55,327 bases of DNA. Origin: Bacilli bacterium. Its GTDB lineage: Bacteria > Bacillota_I > Bacilli_A > RFN20 > CAG-826. The stretch is from assembly GCA_017447165.1 (NCBI GenBank), contig JAFSOD010000002.1, forward strand, positions 1 to 55,327, in the 5' to 3' direction. Made by a program: the position numbers and the translations under genes. Below, piece by piece: positions 32,909 through 41,568 of this stretch (within the stretch, counting starts at the first letter, position 1; each line of letters begins with the position of its first letter). The notes below the pieces were generated by a model. It did not search any database. It was not told the origin of the DNA and saw only the letters and a list, made by a program, of their open reading frames with translations.

Positions 32909-34438
32909 ATGGCGAAAGAAAACTGTATTATCTCACTTCAGGGTGTGAACAAAGTTTATGACGGCAACACTGTCGTTAATGACTTTAACCTTGATATTAC
33001 TAAAGGTGAATTTGTCACCTTCTTAGGTCCTTCTGGATGTGGAAAAACAACAACCTTAAGAATGATTGCGGGTTTTGAAACTCCAACAAGTGGACAAATT
33101 TTATTAAATGGTGAGGATATCACTCGTATACCTCCTCATAAAAGACCAATTAACACGGTCTTCCAAAGATATGCTTTATTTCCATATCTTAATGTTTATG
33201 ACAACGTGGCATTTGGTTTAAAACTTAAAAAGATTCCATATCAAAAGACTAAAAAAGATGGAACAGTAGTGACTAAGATGCGTCATTTCACTCGCGAAGA
33301 GATTGATGCGAAAGTGATGCGCGCTTTAAAGATTATCGATTTAGAAGATCTTGAAACTAGAGATATCTCTACTTTAAGTGGTGGTCAACAACAACGTGTC
33401 GCTATCGCTAGAGCGATTGTTAATGAACCAGAAATCTTACTTCTTGATGAACCTCTTGGAGCATTAGACCTCAAGATGAGAAAAGAGATGCAACTTGAAT
33501 TAAAGGATATGCATAAGAAATTAGGTATTACCTTTATTTATGTTACTCATGACCAAGAAGAAGCATTAACTATGTCTGACACGATCGTAGTCATGAAAAG
33601 CGGAGAAATCCAACAAGTTGGAACCCCAATTGATATTTATAATGAACCAGTAAGTGCGTATGTCGCTAACTTTATTGGTGAATCAAATATTTATAACGCC
33701 ACCATGGTGGGCAAACTTAAAGTCAAATTCTTAAATCATATCTTTGACTGTGTTGATGATTTCCCAGTTAATGAAAAAGTGGATGTTGTCGTTAGACCAG
33801 AAGATGTGGAAATGACTAAAGTTACCGGTGAAGCAAAATCTGATCGATTAACTGCGAAAATTGTTACTAAAATCTTTAAAGGCATTCATTATGAATACGT
33901 TTTAGAAGTTGGTAAGTCAGAAATCGTTGCTCAATCCACAAAAGATTATGGAGATAATTCTCTTGTTTATATTGATTTTGAACCAGAGAATATCCAAATC
34001 ATGAAGAAAGAGTTAACTAAGAACTTATATCCAGAGGCTTATTTAGATAAGAATAATAAACTTATTATTTCTGATGCTTCCTTTGATGTTGATGTTTCTC
34101 AACTATTAAAAGGAAGTCACGTTGATGATGAATTATATTTAATTGCGGAAAACGGCAAGAAATATGATTTAGATGATGCGGATGTAATCGCCGAAATCGG
34201 CTTAGGCGATATTGAAATTGTTGATGGTTACGATAATGGTAACGCGAATGGTGTTGTGGTCTCTACTATCTATATTGGTGACCACTGGCAAGTTATTGTC
34301 CGTACCGAAGAAGAAGAGGACTTTGTCGTTGATACCCAAGACACTTGGAACGAAGGCGATTTAGTCTCTGTAATCGTTAAACCAGAAAAGATTGCTTTAA
34401 CCTTGAAAGGAAATATCGACAAATATGAAGTCCAATAA
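32909..34438 (+). CDS. potA: Spermidine/putrescine ABC transporter ATPase PotA, long form
   Basis: 509 residues. Walker A GPSGCGKTT, signature LSGGQQQR, Walker B LLLDEPLGALD, then a TOBE domain. It powers polyamine uptake with PotB/PotC. Normal PotA is ~360-380 residues; about 40 extra residues follow Walker A-Q-loop (KIPYQKTKKDGTVVTKMRH insertion) and ~120 extra lie at the C-terminus (LYPEAYLDKNNKL...), a second TOBE-like beta domain. First gene of a four-gene overlapping operon. Ribosome site AAAGG; ATG 32909. Confidence 0.93.
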   Translation: MAKENCIISLQGVNKVYDGNTVVNDFNLDITKGEFVTFLGPSGCGKTTTLRMIAGFETPTSGQILLNGEDITRIPPHKRPINTVFQRYALFPYLNVYDNVAFGLKLKKIPYQKTKKDGTVVTKMRHFTREEIDAKVMRALKIIDLEDLETRDISTLSGGQQQRVAIARAIVNEPEILLLDEPLGALDLKMRKEMQLELKDMHKKLGITFIYVTHDQEEALTMSDTIVVMKSGEIQQVGTPIDIYNEPVSAYVANFIGESNIYNATMVGKLKVKFLNHIFDCVDDFPVNEKVDVVVRPEDVEMTKVTGEAKSDRLTAKIVTKIFKGIHYEYVLEVGKSEIVAQSTKDYGDNSLVYIDFEPENIQIMKKELTKNLYPEAYLDKNNKLIISDASFDVDVSQLLKGSHVDDELYLIAENGKKYDLDDADVIAEIGLGDIEIVDGYDNGNANGVVVSTIYIGDHWQVIVRTEEEEDFVVDTQDTWNEGDLVSVIVKPEKIALTLKGNIDKYEVQ

Positions 34439-35267
34439 GGCGAAACGCTTTTTCACCTTACAAAGAAAATACTTATCGATTCCTTACATCGTCTTTTTAG
34501 TGTTATTCATTATTGTGCCGATCGGGATTGTCTTATTTTACGCTTTCACCTATGAATACACTGACCCTGTAACCGGAGTGAAATTTATTTCCGCCTCTGG
34601 CCAAGCGTTTTTAAATTTCTTTACTAGCTGGAGCAAATGGAATGTTTTGTTTGTCTCCTTATTTATTGCTACTTTAACAACATTAATATGTTTGTTAATT
34701 GGTTTCCCTCTTGCCTACTTCTTAGCAGACAAGAAAGTGAATAAGAATGTGGTACTTGTTACTTTATTTATTGCACCAATGTGGATTAACTTCGTGTTGC
34801 GTACTGGTGCCACCCGTGACTTATTAACTTGGATGGGAATTAATGGTGGTAATCACCCTTATATTGCCACTCTTATTGGTATGGTACAAAACTATTTACC
34901 ATTCGTGATTTTACCTTTGTACACAACTATGTTGAAGTTAGATAAATCACAAATTGAAGCCGCTAGAGATTTAGGCGCTAATCCAGCCCAAGTCTTTACG
35001 AAAAATATCCTTCCACAAGCCTTCCCAGGAATTGTCTCTGCTTGCTTAATGACATTTATGCCTACTATGTCTAGCTATGTTATTTCTGATGTCTTATCCG
35101 AAGGCAAAATTACCTTATTCGGTAATTACATTGAATTAGAGTTCACTAATAAAGCATGGCATGATGGCTCATTTATGGCTTTAGTTATGTTAGTGTTTAT
35201 TGGTTTAACAATGCTCATCTCTCAAAAGTCTTCTAAAGAAGGCAAAAAGGAGGGTGGATCATGGTAA
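34425..35267 (+). CDS. potB: Polyamine ABC transporter permease PotB
   Basis: 280 residues, six membrane helices. The EAA loop (EAARDLGANPAQVFTKNILP) docks on PotA. Overlaps potA by 14 bases and potC by seven. Confidence 0.93.
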   Translation: MKSNKAKRFFTLQRKYLSIPYIVFLVLFIIVPIGIVLFYAFTYEYTDPVTGVKFISASGQAFLNFFTSWSKWNVLFVSLFIATLTTLICLLIGFPLAYFLADKKVNKNVVLVTLFIAPMWINFVLRTGATRDLLTWMGINGGNHPYIATLIGMVQNYLPFVILPLYTTMLKLDKSQIEAARDLGANPAQVFTKNILPQAFPGIVSACLMTFMPTMSSYVISDVLSEGKITLFGNYIELEFTNKAWHDGSFMALVMLVFIGLTMLISQKSSKEGKKEGGSW

Positions 35268-36118
35268 AGAAAATTATTGGTAAGTCCTATATCTGGCTTA
35301 TTTTGATCTTAATGTATCTCCCTGTCTTAGTGTTAATTGCCTTCTCATTTACTGAATCAGTAAATATCGGACAATGGGCAGGATTCTCCTTTAACTTATT
35401 CCCAAGATTATTCCAATCTAAGGAAATCATGATTGCCTTAGGCAATACAGTATTAATCGCGGTTATTTCTGCGATGGTCAGCACCATTATTGGTACTATG
35501 GGTGCAATTGGTGCCTATTACTCCAAACGTAGAATGAGAAACGCTTTAGATTTAGCAACCCAAATTCCAGTAGTTAATGCGGAAATTGTTGTGGCGTTCT
35601 CTTTAACCGTTATGTTTGTCTTTTTAGGCAAGATCTTTAAGGCTATGGGTGGAGATAGCTATATCTTCTCCTTCTGGACCTTATTAATTGGTCATTGCTG
35701 TTTATCTTTACCATTTGTTTATATTTCTGTTAAACCAAAATTACAACAAATGGATCCAAGCTTATATGAAGCAGCTTTAGATTTAGGAGCCTCTCCAACA
35801 CAAGCTTTATTTAAAGTTATTGTTCCTGAAATTATGCCAGGTGTCTTCTCTGGATTCTTACTCTCAATAACTTTATCTTTAGATGACTTTATTGTTACCG
35901 CCTTTACTCGTGGTAGTGGTTTACTCTCTGGAAGTAAGAATATTGAAACTCTTTCTACTTTGGTCCAAGCCAAAATTAAGAAGGGTCCAATTCCTCCAGA
36001 AATGAGAGCCTTAACCACAATCTTATTCTTACTTGTGATTAGTGCGGTTATTGGTATTACCATCTACCGTCATCACCAAGATAAGAAAGCGAATCTCGCT
36101 AAAAGGAGGGTCGGATAA
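35261..36118 (+). CDS. potC: Polyamine ABC transporter permease PotC
   Basis: 285 residues, six membrane helices, EAA loop EAALDLGASPTQALFKVIVP. Forms the transmembrane channel with PotB. Its stop TAA shares one base with the ATG of the binding-protein gene. Confidence 0.93.
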   Translation: MVKKIIGKSYIWLILILMYLPVLVLIAFSFTESVNIGQWAGFSFNLFPRLFQSKEIMIALGNTVLIAVISAMVSTIIGTMGAIGAYYSKRRMRNALDLATQIPVVNAEIVVAFSLTVMFVFLGKIFKAMGGDSYIFSFWTLLIGHCCLSLPFVYISVKPKLQQMDPSLYEAALDLGASPTQALFKVIVPEIMPGVFSGFLLSITLSLDDFIVTAFTRGSGLLSGSKNIETLSTLVQAKIKKGPIPPEMRALTTILFLLVISAVIGITIYRHHQDKKANLAKRRVG

Positions 36119-38202
36119 TGAAAAAGATTAATAAAATCCTTCTTCTTTCTCCTATCTTTTTAGCGATGTCTAGTGGACTCACTAGCTGTGGAAGTGACAA
36201 TATTAGTGAAAGACTCACTTTAAAAATTATTAACAGTGAAGACTATATCTTTTTAGACGATGAAAATCCTGAAAACGATATGGTGGAGCAATTTAAAAGA
36301 TACGTCATCTCTTTAGTGGACGCTGGTGAGTTAGATGAAAAATATCGTCACGTCGAAGTTGTCTATGACACTAGTGATACCAATGAAACTCTTTATAGCG
36401 AACTTCAAACAGGTAAATCTGATTATGATTTAATTAACGTTTCTGACTATATGGCCCAAAAGATGGTCTCTGAAGGACTTGCTGTGCCTTTATTAGCAGA
36501 AGGTGAAACTAGAGAAGATAAATTAGCTAATTATATGGATTATGCTTCCCCAACTTTAAGAGGAAGATTAGATAATATTACCGCTCCGATATATTCTGAA
36601 TGGGTTGATGATCCACTTCACCCAGGAGAAAAAGTTCACCCATACGCTAGACTTGAAGACTATGCGGTTGGTTATATGTGGGGAACTTTAGGTATTTTAT
36701 TTAACCCAGAATATGGTGCTTACTCTAATCTTGAAGTCGCTGATGTGATTGAAGATATGCATTATTCTTTCTCTGCTTTATGGGATTCAACCTATAAAGG
36801 TTCTATCTCCATTAAGAACTCGATGAGAGATACTTTCGCTGCTGGGTTAATGAAAGCATATGAAGATGATTTTGCCTCTTTAAAGGCGAAATTAGATGAT
36901 GGCACATATGATGTAGAAACTTATATGGCAGAATATGCGAAAGTATTTAACGGAGAAAATGAAAATAGTTTTGATATTGTTGTTAATAATGTTCAAGCCT
37001 CTTTAGAGTCTTTAAAAAATAATATCTTCGGTTTAGAAGTCGATAGTGGTAAACAAGATATCGTCACTGGCAAGATTGGTATTAACCTTGCTTGGAGTGG
37101 CGATGCGGTTTATTCTATGGACCAAGCTGAAGACGGTAATTTAGTTGGTGAAAACCAATCTACTTTATATTACTGTGTCCCTGAACTTGGTAGTAACCTT
37201 TGGTTTGATACCTGGGTGATGCCTAAAAACGATAATAGAAGTGAAGAAAGAAGAGAACTTGCTTTAATGTTCTTAGACTTTATGTCTGATCCTGCTAATG
37301 CCTCTCAAAATATGGATTATACAGGTTATACTTCATTTATCGGTGGAGGAGATATCTTAGAGCTAGTTAGAGACTGGTATGATATCAGAACTGATGAAAT
37401 CTATGAAGAAGTCGAAGTTAAGCAATATAATTACGAATATTATCAAGTTTACGCAGTCTTAGATGCCGAAGAGGAAGAAGAAGATGATTTCTTCGCTCTT
37501 GATTATCCTGATTTTATGAAGGATGACCATAAGGCTGAATGCGATGAATATTCACTTTATTACTTCATACCATATTCTTATGTTGATGAATCTACTGGAG
37601 AAGTTGTTGAAGTTGAAGAACCTGAAAGTGTTGAAGATTGTTTAGATTCTAAACATTCTTATCCGGTTTATGTTCTTGATGAAAACGATGAACCTACTGA
37701 AACTCAAAAGACATATGGAGACTTAACCATCGTTGATGATTATGATCCAAGCGATGTTCTTCCTTATGATGTTGTTGATTTATCTTATTTCTTTAACGGC
37801 ACATTAGATGATGGTGATCCTACTACTGAAGATTATGAAGAAGATGTTGATACAATCTTCTATAGCGCCAAATATTACGCTAGAAATGAAGATGGAGAAC
37901 CTTATACATTTGAAGATGACGAAGGTGAACATCTTAATAATTCCGTAGGAAGACAATTCTTCACCCAATATCCTGATGAGGCCACAATCACTAGATGTGC
38001 GGTTATGAAGGATTTTGGTGAAAACAATAAACTCGTGATGAAGATGTGGGAAGAATTTAAGAGCGACCCACTCCCGACTTCTTCTTTAGTCTTATTTATC
38101 GTCATTATTGCCGCGGGAGTTGGCTTAGGAGCGTTTATTATCACCAATAAACTCTTAGTTAAACGTATCCGCAAAAAGAGATTAAGAAAAGAGCGAAAAT
38201 AA
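36118..38202 (+). CDS. potD: PotD-like polyamine-binding lipoprotein, oversized with C-terminal membrane anchor
   Basis: 694 residues, twice the usual PotD (~350). The lipoprotein signal ends at SGLTSC. About 30-440 matches a type 2 periplasmic-binding fold (DYDLINVSDYMAQKMVSEGL, TLGILFNPEYG, IGINLAWSGDAVYSM, LWFDTWVMPKN). An acidic, Tyr/Asp/Glu-rich stretch (about 445-640) follows, then a membrane helix (SLVLFIVIIAAGVGLGAFII) and a basic tail. It is thus tethered at both ends. The acidic insert could attract polyamines, but that is inference. The last gene of the pot operon. Confidence 0.85.
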   Translation: MKKINKILLLSPIFLAMSSGLTSCGSDNISERLTLKIINSEDYIFLDDENPENDMVEQFKRYVISLVDAGELDEKYRHVEVVYDTSDTNETLYSELQTGKSDYDLINVSDYMAQKMVSEGLAVPLLAEGETREDKLANYMDYASPTLRGRLDNITAPIYSEWVDDPLHPGEKVHPYARLEDYAVGYMWGTLGILFNPEYGAYSNLEVADVIEDMHYSFSALWDSTYKGSISIKNSMRDTFAAGLMKAYEDDFASLKAKLDDGTYDVETYMAEYAKVFNGENENSFDIVVNNVQASLESLKNNIFGLEVDSGKQDIVTGKIGINLAWSGDAVYSMDQAEDGNLVGENQSTLYYCVPELGSNLWFDTWVMPKNDNRSEERRELALMFLDFMSDPANASQNMDYTGYTSFIGGGDILELVRDWYDIRTDEIYEEVEVKQYNYEYYQVYAVLDAEEEEEDDFFALDYPDFMKDDHKAECDEYSLYYFIPYSYVDESTGEVVEVEEPESVEDCLDSKHSYPVYVLDENDEPTETQKTYGDLTIVDDYDPSDVLPYDVVDLSYFFNGTLDDGDPTTEDYEEDVDTIFYSAKYYARNEDGEPYTFEDDEGEHLNNSVGRQFFTQYPDEATITRCAVMKDFGENNKLVMKMWEEFKSDPLPTSSLVLFIVIIAAGVGLGAFIITNKLLVKRIRKKRLRKERK

Positions 38203-38227
38203 CACTCTTTCTTGAATAGAAAAATCC

Positions 38228-38252
38228 GCAGTGATAGAATACCTATCGCTGC
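38228..38252 (+). terminator. Hairpin after the pot operon
   Basis: GCAGTGATAG pairs with CTATCGCTGC (one G-U pair). No T run follows; it may stabilise the mRNA end or separate it from the tRNA cluster that begins five bases later. Confidence 0.5.
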
Positions 38253-38256
38253 ACCT

Positions 38257-38332
38257 GGTTCCTTAGCCAAGTCTGGTAAGGCAATTGACTGCAACTCAAT
38301 GATCGAGGGTTCGAATCCCCCAGGAACCTCCA
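38257..38332 (+). tRNA. tRNA-Cys (GCA)
   Basis: Acceptor GGTTCCT/AGGAACC, anticodon stem TTGA/TCAA with loop CTGCAAC (GCA), T-loop TTCGAAT, discriminator T as expected for Cys, CCA encoded. Confidence 0.95.
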
Positions 38333-38407
38333 GCAAAATAAAACATTAATAATAATGTTATTGAAAGAAATTGTTAATGTGATAAAATCATATAGCACAA
38401 AAAACGT

Positions 38408-38484
38408 GCGCTAGTAGCTCAGTTGGATAGAGTGCAACACTACGAATGTTGAAGTCAGGGGTTCGAATCCTCTCTAGCGCGCCA
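38408..38484 (+). tRNA. tRNA-Arg (ACG)
   Basis: Acceptor GCGCTAG/CTAGCGC, anticodon stem CAACA/TGTTG with loop CTACGAA (ACG), T-loop TTCGAAT, discriminator G, CCA encoded. Confidence 0.95.
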
Positions 38485-38504
38485 ATTAGTGCTATAAAAG
38501 AGTT

Positions 38505-38581
38505 CGGGACGTAGCGTAGCTTGGTATCGCGTCTGCTTTGGGAGCAGAAGGCCGCAGGTTCAAATCCTGTCGTCCCGACCA
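38505..38581 (+). tRNA. tRNA-Pro (TGG)
   Basis: Acceptor CGGGACG/CGTCCCG, anticodon stem TCTGC/GCAGA with loop TTTGGGA (TGG), T-loop TTCAAAT, CCA encoded. Confidence 0.95.
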
Positions 38582-38589
38582 ATCGTTAG

Positions 38590-38625
38590 TTACAGTATCG
38601 ACATTAGTTGGTGCTGTTTTTTTCT
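38590..38625 (+). terminator. Terminator of tRNA cluster
   Basis: ACAGTATC-GAC pairs with GTTGGTGCTGT (with wobble), followed by TTTTTTTCT. Confidence 0.7.
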
Positions 38626-38683
38626 AATAAAAAAGTTTCCTAAAAAACTACAAATTTATCAATAATAATGATACAATCTCAAT

Positions 38684-39070
38684 ATGGAAAACAAAGTTTT
38701 GTCAAAGACAATAGAAATTGGTAAATTTTACTTAATTCATGATGGAAGTAAAACAGGCCATCCTGGACTAGTAATATGGAAAAACGACGAATATAATCTT
38801 TATCTTGCAATTAAAATTGGCACATCTTCAAATAAAGATAATATTGTGCTCAAAGAATTGATTTCAGAGGAGAATGTTTGCCATTTTGTTTATAAGAGGC
38901 CATTTTTTGGAAAGCGTAAAGATTTCGGTTCAAAACCATTTGTTGATTTGGCCATCACTAATGAGCTATCTTCTTATATAGAATCATCTTTTGATATTTG
39001 CCCTGTTGAATCAAAGTCAATTAATAGAAAAGATAGGCATCGTTTTAAAAAAATGATATTGAAAAAATAA
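38684..39070 (+). CDS. Small basic protein, MazF/PemK-like beta barrel candidate
   Basis: 128 residues. The opening (IEIGKFYLIHDGSKTGHPGLVIWKND) resembles the beta-barrel start of PemK/MazF-type proteins, where 'HPGLVI' contacts RNA; the rest is basic (NRKDRHRFKKMILKK). I cannot assign a catalytic residue. It stands alone beside a hairpin-rich intergenic stretch and an HTH-hydrolase gene. TACAAT at 38672-38677 lies six bases before the ATG, so the mRNA is probably leaderless. Could be an orphan toxin or a phage-type protein. Confidence 0.5.
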   Translation: MENKVLSKTIEIGKFYLIHDGSKTGHPGLVIWKNDEYNLYLAIKIGTSSNKDNIVLKELISEENVCHFVYKRPFFGKRKDFGSKPFVDLAITNELSSYIESSFDICPVESKSINRKDRHRFKKMILKK

Positions 39071-39334
39071 AAAACCGTCCGAAGACGGGTGTCCCTTTAA
39101 TCAAGGGCAATTGTCCGACCATATGGTCCTACATGACACACATAATATAATGTATTGTTGTATCAATGTCAATGAAAAACGCTCCGATGGACCTATTAAG
39201 TCACCCTTACCGGTTGCGCATCTTTATTTAACCAAAATGAAAGGCATATGTAAATAAAAAAACCGATGAACCCACATGAAGTCAACGCGTACCAGTTGCA
39301 TGTTTACTAAAACAAAATTAGTTTAAAAAACAAT
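39071..39334. repeat. 264-base hairpin- and repeat-rich intergenic region
   Basis: Starts with stem CCGTC/GACGG (39075-39088) and CCCTT/AAGGG (39093-39107), then two imperfect repeats: GATGGACC...TTACCGGTTGCGCAT (39186-39221) and GATGAACC...GTACCAGTTGCATG (39265-39302), each followed by TTTA and A-rich DNA. No open frame of size. May be small RNA genes or residues of an integrative element. Confidence 0.4.
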
Positions 39335-40189
39335 ATGGAAAACAAATTTGGACAGAAAATTAAAAAGATAAGAAAAGATAGAGGTCTTACTCAGCAAGAG
39401 TTTGCAGAGTCTTTAGGATATGCTCATAAATCTACAATCAACAAAATTGAATCAGGTCAAGAAGATATGTCTTATCAAAAAATTCTGGTTCTTTTAAAAG
39501 AATACATGCTTGACGCAAAAGATTTATTTGATAATTCAGAAAAAGAAATTGAAAGAATAGATGAACTGATTGAAGAATCTAAAAAACTGAAACATGATTC
39601 ATGTATCATCTATATTCACGGATTATATGGTAATAGTGGGGAATCAGATTTTTATTCCTTTTACACTAATAAATATGATGTTATTGGTCTTGATTATAAA
39701 GATGGCAATCCTTGGGAAGTTAAAGACAAAATCATCCACGAATTCAGTGAAATATCAAAAAGATACAAAAATGTATATGTAATAGCGAACTCTATTGGTG
39801 CTTTTTATACATATATGTATCTATCGGAATTTAACATTAAGAAAGCTTTCTTTATTTCCCCATTGATAAATATGAAAGAAGTAATAGAGGGATTGATGAA
39901 GCAATACAATATTTCATCAGACGCTCTTAAAACTAGAAAGATTATAAATCTTGATAATGGTCAAACTCTTTCATATGACTTCTATGAGTCATTAAAAGAA
40001 AAAGATAACTGGGATATTAAAACCTATGTTCTTTATGGTGAAAAAGATAAACTTATTGATCAAAAAACAATCTTCAACTTTATAAGTAGTCACAACTCTT
40101 CATTAACGATAATGAAAAACGGAGAACATTATTTTCACACTCCTGGACAACTTAAATTCATTAAAAAATGGATTAATGATATTTTGTAA
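39335..40189 (+). CDS. XRE helix-turn-helix fused to alpha/beta hydrolase
   Basis: 284 residues. About 5-60 is an XRE HTH (IRKDRGLTQQEFAESLGYAH, STINKIESGQ), a linker of charged helices follows, then about 90-284 is an alpha/beta hydrolase: IIYIHGLYGN oxyanion region, nucleophile elbow VIANSIGAFY (A-N-S-I-G), acid YGEKDKLID and His in NGEHYFHTP. The hydrolase half resembles RBBP9/YdeN-like serine hydrolases. An HTH joined to a hydrolase suggests a sensor or repressor whose DNA binding answers to a small ester or acyl ligand, but function is unknown. Confidence 0.8.
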   Translation: MENKFGQKIKKIRKDRGLTQQEFAESLGYAHKSTINKIESGQEDMSYQKILVLLKEYMLDAKDLFDNSEKEIERIDELIEESKKLKHDSCIIYIHGLYGNSGESDFYSFYTNKYDVIGLDYKDGNPWEVKDKIIHEFSEISKRYKNVYVIANSIGAFYTYMYLSEFNIKKAFFISPLINMKEVIEGLMKQYNISSDALKTRKIINLDNGQTLSYDFYESLKEKDNWDIKTYVLYGEKDKLIDQKTIFNFISSHNSSLTIMKNGEHYFHTPGQLKFIKKWINDIL

Positions 40190-40281
40190 AAACTGTGGCA
40201 CAACTGTGACAACTAGTGTTATATAATATACCCATAAACTGACATATTATTAATGTGTTCTAATTAAGCAATTAAGCGAAT

Positions 40282-40325
40282 AAAACCAAATATTGTAGAT
40301 ATAATCTCAATTTTGGTTTTTTTTA
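40282..40325 (+). terminator. Terminator upstream of the PPTase gene
   Basis: AAAACCAAA (40282-40290) pairs with TTTTGGTTTT (40311-40320) followed by TTTTATTT. It ends the HTH-hydrolase transcript, or a small RNA starting near the TATAAT at 40222-40227. Confidence 0.7.
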
Positions 40326-40350
40326 TTTATAAAATAGTTATAATAAATAC

Positions 40351-40944
40351 GTGATTACACTTAATCTACTATTCGTGGATTCTAATAAGATTTCTTTTGA
40401 AAATCTTTTGTCATCCTCTTTTTTATCAGAGAAAAATATTGAGAAATTATCTAGATATAAGTTAGAGGAAACCAAAAAAGAAAAAGCGGTCTCATTAATA
40501 TTAAAAAACAAATACATTGGTCAATATTCTATAAATGAACATGGTAAGCCCTTAAGCGAAAGTTGTTACTTCAATATATCTCATTCAAAAGGATACGTAG
40601 TCTTTATAAAAGACGATATCCCAATAGGGGTGGATATAGAAAAGATAAGACCTGCAGAAGATGACTTAAAAGAATATATCTCTTCCGAGCTAGAGAAGAA
40701 TTATATCAAAGATGATAAAACCTTCTACGAGGTCTGGACTAATAAAGAGTCTCTTACGAAATGTATTGGAACAGGGATAAAAGAAAAGATCAAAGATATC
40801 CCTTCAATCCCAATCAATGATGTGAAGAATTATAAAGGGAAGAAATATCGATCTAAAACGATTACATATAATGACTTAGTGATATCAATCACTAGAGAAA
40901 GCGAATTACCATTTGATATCAAAATCAAGAAGGAAATGTTATGA
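40351..40944 (+). CDS. Sfp-type phosphopantetheinyl transferase
   Basis: 197 residues from a GTG start; TATAAT (40339-40344) is six bases upstream, so leaderless. Motifs: FNISHSKGYVVF, GVDIEKIRP with the magnesium-binding Asp and Glu, and VWTNKESLTKCIGTG (W-x2-KES). It transfers the 4'-phosphopantetheine arm from CoA to carrier domains of non-ribosomal peptide or polyketide synthases. Its gene is followed, overlapping by four bases, by the start of a condensation domain that breaks off after 19 codons. Confidence 0.9.
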   Translation: MITLNLLFVDSNKISFENLLSSSFLSEKNIEKLSRYKLEETKKEKAVSLILKNKYIGQYSINEHGKPLSESCYFNISHSKGYVVFIKDDIPIGVDIEKIRPAEDDLKEYISSELEKNYIKDDKTFYEVWTNKESLTKCIGTGIKEKIKDIPSIPINDVKNYKGKKYRSKTITYNDLVISITRESELPFDIKIKKEML

Positions 40945-41000
40945 ATAAACATTATCCATTATCAAAAAGCGAACAAGGGTTATATATCTCTCATCCATAA
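40941..41000 (+). pseudogene. Truncated NRPS condensation-domain start
   Basis: ATG 40941 (within ATGA of the PPTase stop) encodes MNKHYPLSKSEQGLYISHP then TAA. YPLSxSEQGLY is the typical C1 motif at the start of condensation/epimerisation domains in non-ribosomal peptide synthetases. The rest of the synthetase is missing; no NRPS sequence is seen before 41.6 kb, so the assembly line was deleted after this point. Confidence 0.6.
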
Positions 41001-41014
41001 ATAGCGGTGACACT

Positions 41015-41085
41015 TATAATCTTGCACACATAGTGAATTGAGTTGGATGTTTGGACCCTAACGCTTACTGTTTGGGTCCTTTCTT
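41015..41085 (+). terminator. Terminator unit 1 (repeated downstream)
   Basis: TATAAT (41015-41020), then hairpin GGACCC (41053-41058)/GGGTCC (41074-41079) plus TTTCTT. Part of a ~55-base repeat (41051-41106) copied at 41156-41211. Confidence 0.6.
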
Positions 41086-41113
41086 ATTTATACAGGAATT
41101 ATTATACAAATTA

Positions 41114-41190
41114 TTGACAATTAAGCGCTAAGCAGTTATCTTTTAGATAGTAGGTTTGGACCCTAACGCTTATCGCTTGGGTCCTTTCTT
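41114..41190 (+). ncRNA. Terminator unit 2 with its own promoter: candidate very short RNA
   Basis: TTGACA (41114-41119), 17-base spacer, TATCTT (41137-41142), then hairpin GGACCC (41158-41163)/GGGTCC (41179-41184) and TTTCTT. A transcript from here would be only ~40 bases, almost all terminator. The rest of 41191-41568 shows no gene; a 71-residue frame at 41340 has no ribosome site and looks accidental. Confidence 0.4.
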
Positions 41191-41568
41191 ATTAATACAA
41201 GAATTATTATCATCTCAAAGAGAATCAAAACAATATCTTCCATAAACAAGTCCTCCTTCCACCAAGACTCATCTAGGCTAAGCTAGACAACCTGAATAAG
41301 AAGAAACTGCAAAGAAAGAAACTTATCCACGTCCTCCATTTGGCCATCATGGATGAGACTTGGAATTTGGAAAATATTTCTACCTCCCTCATATATAAAG
41401 ACGGCCAAAATCGCTTTCCTTGTGAAAAATATTTTTTGAATTCTAACTTATTAACTCTGTTAATAAAAAATTTGACTAATTTCGTAGTTTTATTTTTTGA
41501 TATTGAATTTATTCAAAATAACAAGTTCGAGTGGAAAATAAGCGATTTCTCATAGATAATATTTATGT

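Noticed and set aside
39071-39334. CRISPR array
   Set aside because: Only two imperfect repeats, no regular spacing, and no cas genes.
41340-41555. 71-codon ORF before the amylase gene
   Set aside because: No ribosome site, ends at the amylase promoter, composition like intergenic DNA.
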